From Membranipora membranacea (taxonomy: Eukaryota > Bryozoa > Gymnolaemata > Cheilostomatida > Membraniporidae), in assembly GCA_914767715.1 (NCBI GenBank), contig OU612073.1, positions 9,424,001-9,488,000 on the forward strand: 64,000 bases of DNA, read 5' to 3'. Positions 45,801 through 54,800 of the stretch are shown here, piece by piece. Below the pieces are notes generated by a model. The model saw nothing but the letters and a program-made list of their open reading frames with translations, had not been told where the DNA came from and made no database searches. Position numbers and translations under genes: made by a program. Numbering within the stretch: position 1 is the stretch's first letter; each line of letters begins with the position of its first letter.

Positions 45801-48800
45801 AATAAAAATCAGTTAGAAAACTGCATACCAATCGATATTCAACACTGTTACCAAAAAAGGGGATATTAAATGGAGTTTTGTTTGTAACATCATGTATCGT
45901 CATTACATAAATAATTAAAAGTTTACACGTTCAGGTTTATATGTTCACTGCTATATAAGCGTATTAAATCATACAAAACAAGTCACCCAGTGTTTAAATG
46001 TGATGAGTATCTGTTATGCTGTGAAATGGTAGATTTTTAAGATTGCCATCTGACGTTCAAAACTATGTTGAAATCTTTGATAATAAGGTCAACTATTATT
46101 TGATTTACATCATTGTCACAATTGGACATGGTATTCTGGAAAGGGTAGGCATTGTGGGATAAAAAATTCTGCACTTTGTTATCGGATGTTGATATTTGTT
46201 TATCGGCGAAGACGCTTGACACTTACTTCCAGCACAGTTTTTAGTTCTACTGTCTTTCAGATCGAGCGGACCACACACTGAGAAGTAATATGACATTCCC
46301 TTGTCTAGATCTGTCTCGTACACACCCTTCAGTCCGCTGTAAAAATCCAGTATAGTAGTAATGTACAGAAGGACCAAATCAATATATATATATATATATA
46401 TATTTGGAAGTGTAAGCATATTGCACTGGTACAGCACTAGGTTTTGGAACCTCATAGGTGCCATTGATGAAAAGGGGGGGGGGGGCAATTTCTAATACTT
46501 CCCATAAATTTTACCCAGAAATGGAATGCACTTTTTCAGTGTCAAAATACTGCATAGCTACTGTAGTCCTAACTGCCTGACTATATATTGCTTATTGGAT
46601 CAAGTCTGATCATATTTGCCTGCATTTCATGTCGCTGCCTATCTACTGCTGGCTCAAGGAGGAGCAACTCCTATTGCAGGAAAGTTTGATCAAATTGGTT
46701 CATTGTCCTTAATTATAATTGTGAAAAAGTGATAATGGATTTCCACTTTACTGGTAAGCTGGCAGCAGCTTGGGGAGAGGAACCTATACGCAGCGATCTG
46801 AATCGAACTTGACTTGTTTCCTATTTTGTGAGGTAATGATGACATATCGATCAACTAAGGGGTATATTCACATCTAACTTGTATTGTCAAGCTTTGTTGT
46901 GTGGGGGGGGGGGGAACAAGGACTCCTTCGTACCCCGTCCACAACAAAACTTTTCAGGACAGGCTAACTCACATCATGACCGAAATACAGTATAGGAATA
47001 CAACACTGTTTGCGACAAGAATAAATGACATACCCGAGTAGCCTACAAAGACTTAGTTACGTAACCGGACTTACCTTATGTCATAGTTATTGCCTTTATC
47101 ATCAACAGGTTTACAGTCGATGTCTTTAGGAGCACACGAGAGCGTTGTATCTACGTTGACTGTAATCGAGCTGACAAGTCGAGTAATGCCAGTAATATTA
47201 GCCACCTCCGCGTTGTGATTACAATTAAACTGTACGATAACCTGCTGATCAGCGCCTGACCCTAAAACATAATGTGAATATAACTATGGATGTATATGCA
47301 ATAATGCAATACGTTGTTACAAACTTGTTTGCAATACTTTGTTACAACTTGTTTACAATACTTTGTTACAACTTTGTTTGCAATACTTTGTTAAAACATT
47401 GAATTGGTCAATAATATGGTTTAGTCATGATATTAGGTATTAGTAATGCTGAGTCGTGCAACTCAGAACAAAACCAGCATGATCAAAGTTTGTTACGCAA
47501 TTTTATTTGGCATTATATTGTTTTCTTTTCATACTAGTGCTGTGTGCTGCCGCTGAACACAGCATGACACCGCTGATTGTTTACATGAAGCTCGGATTTG
47601 GGCCTCAATTTGGAGTTGTCCTCTCTCCAGTGTTTCCAATACGTTGTTACAACCTTGTTTAAAAGACACTGTCACAAAATTGTTTTTAATACAGTGTTAC
47701 AACACTGTTTGTGATATGTTGTTAGAACGTTTTTGCAATACGTTGTTACAACATTGTTTTCAATACTTTGTTTTACTGTTTTTTCAATACGTTGTTTCAA
47801 TGTTGTTTGCAATACTTTGTTTCAACATTTTTTACTTTAGGTTTCCAGTTTGTTGTTTTTGGAATGCTGGGGAAATTTACTGTTGAATATAGTGAAAACT
47901 TCTCCAAAACTGTCTGGGTTTAGTTTTTACTGAAATGTGTGCACATGACTTATACATGATACAAACAGAAACAAGCTCGAGGTCAATCGTAGAACCTGGG
48001 TAATAACATATCAATAAATTAAAATATTCCTGATGAGATCTTGGATCAAGTTTCAAGCAGAATTTACCGTTGAAAGTGGATGTGATGAGCTGTTCACTTC
48101 TGATCTGTAGACTTGGGTTAGTCTTACTCAGCACCTTAGCACCGTCACACACATGAGCATCGGCTCCGCATGAGCTGTTAGTCAGAGCACTACACGGGTT
48201 CAGCTATAATAGTAATAAATCACATTGTTGTAATCAATGAGCTGCTGATAATATCCATCACATATATATTACATATATATTATATATATATATATATAAT
48301 ATAAATGTATATTTGTATATATATTATATTTATGAAACTTATCATACTTTAAAGCAAAAGATAGTTAGCTGCACAATTTCGAGTTAGATTGCTCAGACTG
48401 GGCAGGAATGCTTATGCTAATTTCCATCCACATGATAGTTTAAATCAAAGACATTTCAATATTTCATCTTATCTGCTGACAAGCACATAATCTCTTTTCA
48501 TATTAAATACACATAATATCATACATGTACATGTACCATGCGGATCCGTTGCCCATCAGCATAGAGGGGTACACATACACACTTTTGCGAGCTGTGGCAT
48601 TGTTTGTTGCACATCCCGTACAACCCCAAAAAATCAAAATGACGATCACTCAATGACCCATACTAATTTGGCAGTTAAACTGTACCTTGAAATCTCCATC
48701 CACCACATCCACCAAGTCCTTGATGGAGGAGAAGTCGTACACATAGCCATCTGTGGCGGTTACTTTACAGCTGGTTGCGTTAGTCGGAGTCGTATCAGTG

Positions 48801-51800
48801 TTCTGCCCACATGCCGCTGATGTAAACCACATAAACTTGTGTACACATTTAGTACTAGCTTCTGTCTGCATATGTGGACCTTCAGACTGATCAATAAATG
48901 GAAGAGTACGCAAATAAACAAATGCACTAAATTTGTATGAAAGTAACTGCATGGCTTGTGTATTCATTGATGATCAGACACAAAAAGTTTCTCCAATGAA
49001 TGAAAGGAATGTATGGGCAGACACCCTAGATAACCTCATCTCTTTTCTCTATGCACAAGTCTAACAGGAGTCTAATACGTGTTAAAATGAGCCTGATATG
49101 AGTTGGATGTGAGTCTTGATCGCTTAAACTGGCAAATGTTGAAACACACCATTACTTACAGCCTTACAGGAGGGTAAGTCGCAATGCACTGAAACCATTT
49201 TGCCAAATTTGCAAAACATGGAATCAATATGTAATTGACACACATACACATATTATGTACATGAACCAAGGATCCATACTGACTCTCGTGATCTGACTGG
49301 GCATGTAGATCACTGATAAACTAGGCTATCATTACCACAAAGACGGTGTCGTAAGGCTAAGTATGCATCATGCGTGACTTGAATTTGCGCATGTGCAAGA
49401 ACAATGAGTTTAGTTTGGGTTCTGATTGCAACTTTGGAAAGAGGAAATGGGATATCCCCTGGATAAACTGTCAATCAAAATCAGCTAATAATGACAAGAG
49501 AGGATAACTATTAATAACAAATCCGCACGCTTTGTGGAGTATGTCACCAGAGCAGGTAGCCAATCAGATGGCTTCGGAATTCCGAGACTCAATTTTGCAG
49601 AGATCAGCTCATGCCCAGAGCTGAGCATGCGCAGAATGCCAAGGATCAGAAACCATGGCGCAGTATGAGTAACTAGTGATCATAACGAAGAAGTAGGAGG
49701 TGGCTCAATGGTTAGAGCGATGCTCCTTTAGCATGCAAGTGTTGAAGGTTGTGGGTTCGAATCCCACTGCAGTCCACAGACTACTGGGAGGTTGTTGGAC
49801 CCCCAGGTGTGCTCCGACCGGCCTACAAAACTGGGAGCAAAATTGGCGCAGACATTGCAGCCCCGACCTTAAGGCACACTATTTCGCCGCCACGATGTGG
49901 TGAGTGACTAGCACTTGCGAGTTTAACCAACAAAATGTCAATGTGATTTACCGAGCTTTGTGTTGAGCAGCTGAAGTAGATAATACTTTTATGTTTCTCT
50001 TCACCCTGACACACCGCCCCGCTCTCGTATGTTAGAGATAATAATCCATTACTGTCCTCATCAAACTTCATAGTGCTAGTCATTCCAAGATTATTGCTGC
50101 CTTGGAACGTGTCCTGCATCAGATAATACTCGTGTACACGCAATGGGATGTTAAATGATAATTGATCAATCACAACATATAATCTTAATCCACTGCTGCC
50201 ACACATGCAAATGTGTGCTGATTTTGATTTCTCTGTTTTTGCAATTTCGACAATTAGTTATCGGTTAGCTATAAAGAACTCCATAAGCACACATATGCCC
50301 ATGTGGAAGCAGTAGTTAAAGTTGTCTGGGAATGCTGGCAAAAGATTGATTTCAATCTGTCATGATTTTGACTAAAACATTGAAAACGCGCTATACAGGT
50401 TAAGGGGCGGATATGCGGATATGTACGTTAGTTAGTATGTGAATTCACCACTCCAGTCGTGATAGGGTGACGTGGAGCCACAGTTTCAGGAAAGAGCCAA
50501 TTCTAGCTGACTCTTGGTAGATTCAAGAGAAGTGAGAATAAGTCAAGATAGGGTGCCGTGGTACATTTATCAGCATTCAGCCATCAGCTTTAATAAATGC
50601 TTTTGATGGGTTACTTACTGAATGATCTTTGCCGTTATTTCTTACACACACGGCTGCAGTAGCATCACATCCTTTGTCGCTGCCAATTGGTTGACAGACA
50701 TTTATATACGCTGTCGCCGTATCGTTGAATGAAGTCAGCCAGCCAGTCGAATCTGGAGATGCTGTCAAGCTGTGTAAAAGAAATCATTTCAAATTGAATG
50801 TTTGAAATTTCAAGTCTAGAAAAGATTTTCACTTGTCGCATAAAACCATCTTTAGAAGTATTTCCAGCTTTAAAGGAAATTGTTGCATACATAGGCAAAA
50901 CACACATGGTTGTATATATCTTGTCCAAAGAAACTCGATTTATCCTATATCCTCAACTGTATGTATGTGTAGCTAGTCAATGTATTGGCTCTGATTGGCT
51001 GGTGGGTGGAAAGAGCCAATGCCAGGCCAGATGGTACTTTCCTGAATGTACCTATATATATATATATATATTATAGTGAGTGCAGTTTCACTTTATATTA
51101 TTTCATATTTATATTATTATAGGTGCTCTCTGTGACCTGGCATTGGCTCTCTATTCCCACCCAACAACCAATCATATCAGAGCCGACACATTGGCTGTGT
51201 GTAGCACTAACCTGGAGAAGTCATACACTGTTCCGCTTGTTGATGTGTATTTACATTGGCGAGTCATGTCCTGGTTACAGGCATACACAGTATGCCAGTC
51301 AAACTGATAGGAGCACTCTGCCTCACCAACCCACTCGGGGGCTCCGATACCTGTAATATATGAAAGCAGCTCACATTGTTTCACCATATGAAGATTATGT
51401 GACGGTATTACCAGATAAGGATTTGGTGATTGTATTACCAAATAAAGATTTGGTGATTGTATTACCAAAAAAATATTTGGTGATTGTATTACCAATGAAC
51501 TCCCTCTTGGTTCATTGTAATTACCAAATCACTGTTTTCAACTCTCTGCCTAGATTTACCAGATCATCAAATACTTTATCAACTTTTAAAAGACACCTTA
51601 GCACTTATTTCTCGAACAATAAGTACCTCAACTCACATAAATGTACAAACTGCATCTTTTTCATCTTTTGGCACATAACAAACAACTTTTCTCTTCTTTT
51701 TAATGATTATAATATGAATAAAAATAATAAAAATCAAAGAGTTATGTCCTCTCTGACATATTTGTTCAATGAGAGAACAACTCCGAATTAGTAATGGTGC

Positions 51801-54800
51801 AAGTTTATGACGAATTCGTTTGATAGTCAACAAAAATGTATAATATCAAGAAGTAACAGCCTTTATAATAGCAAGCACAGCTTCAACTTATTAAGACTAG
51901 TCAATCAATTAGGTTTGACCATAAACATAAATATTTATATGTTTATGGGTTCGACATATTTTTCTTGAGTATTTTTAAATCTTACCTGCAGTTTCGTCGC
52001 AATGGAAGTTGATGATTGTCTCTCTTGCGTAGTTGTTACTGCATGGTTCTCCTTTAGCGAGCTTCATGTACAATACATCATCATTATAGCTAGAAAAAAA
52101 AACATAACATCCAATTTAATGAATTCTAATAATACAAAGTCATTAAGCTACTTTTATAAGGTAGTTGAAGGGCCAACTATGTTTGTCGTAGTGGTGATCA
52201 TATTTATCGGCATATTTACTAATCCAGGATGCAACGACTATGCGCAAAGTTGTGAGTCCCAATACATCAACTATACACCACCCTTACTATAGCCCATGTT
52301 CTAGGCACAAACCATAGAAACACAGATTAGATATAATGCTAAGAATAATCCATGATTCATTCTGTAGCTTACTCAGCCAGTGTATGAAAATCACAGAGGC
52401 TGACAATGAATAATGTCCTCAAATTAGTAAAAACTCTCACCCCAGCTGTCTGAACTCGGACATGCCCAGATTCTTGTGGAATGTTTGGTCCTGAGGCTTC
52501 AGCTGACAGGATACAGGTTTCCCTCTTGTATTGTCACTACCTGGCAGGGGACAGTCAGGTACTTCTGTTCCACACAACCCTATCTTAAATTGGTAATCAT
52601 CGTGCGTGAGAGAGAAAGGCACTCCATCTGTTAAATGAGAATAATAATATACCTGTTATTGATTTTGTATCGGATATTAAAATAATTCATTAATAGTTGA
52701 TGGCATTTTTGGAACTTATCATTCATTGTACATGTAAAGCAGAGTTTGGCACCCCTGAGATTGGGTTTGTGTAATGACTGTTTGGGAGAGAAATATGGCT
52801 GAACCATTATAATAACTGCATATCGCATGAGGGTCAAATAAGATGAGAAAATATTTTCATCGGAGCTTCAATGTTGCTATTACGATGATGGTACATTTTC
52901 CATATTTTCATTCTACGTTTTTATCATCTTATTGTGATTTTATCCTAATTCTTACATGTGTTGAGAGGTTTTTTCATATAAATATTTGTTATCATACTGT
53001 TGCCAGGTTGCTAAATTTAACTTCAGGAGAATTTCTTCTCGGCAGGGTTTTGGGAGTGACAACTCCGAGAAATTAAGGAAACCCCGAATGGTAAGTCTCA
53101 CCAGGGAGTTTGGGACCCAGTTTATATCCCGAACTCCCTGGTCTCACTTTAATAAGTAGTATTGATACAGTTACTTACTGTTGCTAAGAGGAGACAAGTC
53201 TAAAGAGAGACCATACTGAGAGCTGACAAGTTTACATGTGTTATCTAGCTTGAGATCATTGCTGGCACACGCGTGTGTAGTATACCACTCCACAACGTAA
53301 CTGCAGTCTCCCTGTGCTGTGGCTTTGGGTGGTGCAGACTAGAAAAAATTAAAGAGAAAATATGGCTATGGCGGAAGCAATAAACTTACAAACATCACTA
53401 TAATTTTTTTTCTTTTTGGTCTTGCATAAAACAAAACATCCCACAAGTTCTTTGAGCATACTATTCAAAGCAAGGTTATCTATTTACTCTCCCATCACAG
53501 TTTTTTTATGGAATTTTAAGTTATACAAGCTAACTGCAACAGCCTATACTAATTTCTTTCCCACAATGCAATGTTAACCTGAAATTCCCAGAAAAGTCAT
53601 GCCAATCTAAGACGTAACATGATTTTGTGAGGAATTCAATATAGTTTAATCGCAGTTCACTAATAACCATGCCCATTTCAGGTTTTTCCTTCTCTCATGG
53701 ATATATATACATACCTCACTGGGTGAAGTTGGACAGAGAAACTTGAGAGACACTTTACACGCTGATTCAGCATACTCCATATTTACACTTTTATCTGCAT
53801 TTTTGTAAGTGAGGGCTGTGGTGGGTGTGATAACGTAAGACTTTGAGACGGTAGTTCCATCAAGTATACAGGCGCCAGCTGAACATGATCCTGCAGTAAA
53901 TAGAGATGTCAGATTAATGTCATTGTGGCTAATTCAAAATCTAATCCACATTTAAATAGAAGCATCTGTGCAATATAAGAATGTCATAACCCGATATGAT
54001 GGAATACTTGGCCAGTGTGATATCACAGAGTAAGTATAAATCCTTAATCTGTGAAGACATCCTGTGGCAGCCTAGTTGAATATCGAGAAAAATTCATTGA
54101 CAACTGAGCTTCATTATTTTACTTTGATCAAGTTTTAGATGAGGAAAGAACAAGATGAAATGGTATTATGTTACACGGAGGCAAATGATGTAAGAGCCTC
54201 ATCACACGCAACAGTGCCAATGACCCTGTAAAATATCACTGGTACATCGCCGGATTAAACAAGATAGCAGCTATGACAGTAACTGTAACTCAAGATATTG
54301 AGAGGTATTTTGTGACCGACAGGTGAGGATAACCCTACACTGTTATTTGACATTTATTACTGTGGTTATCTTGGCTCCCTGACAAGGTATGTAAAAGTAG
54401 TAGATCTTTTGTTTAATAAGTGACTTAACAAGGAACTATGTACACGAGGTTTTCAAGAAACAGTTTCAACTCTTCAAATATCGATATACCTGCTTCCTTG
54501 TTCATACACCTTTCAGGTGCGATGTGATAAAATCCCCCCACATTTAACATTTAGTTATAAATGGCTTATTACACAAAGTTGAAAGATAGAACTATCAGTG
54601 TGACCAAGGAGTTGCTGCGACCATATGACACTTTAAATGAGTAACAGTCACATGCATTTAACAATGGGCCTGAGGTTTATTTGGCCATCATGAGCAATCA
54701 TGAGCTTTATGATTGAACTAATCCACCCACTCTTCATCAGAAAGTGATGTAACACCATCAACAGTTCCACAGGGCCGTGTAGGCTAGTTAAAGCACTCAA

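Noticed and set aside
48650-48685. Possible extension of CI-MPR exon 12 (reads VQFNC past the donor)
   Set aside because: The frame then reaches a stop, and no later donor keeps phase with exon 13. The GTACAG donor at 48685 joins cleanly.
49693-49770. A working tRNA gene
   Set aside because: A and B boxes are present, but the anticodon arm does not fold and the block structure repeats at 44505-44724, so it is a SINE.
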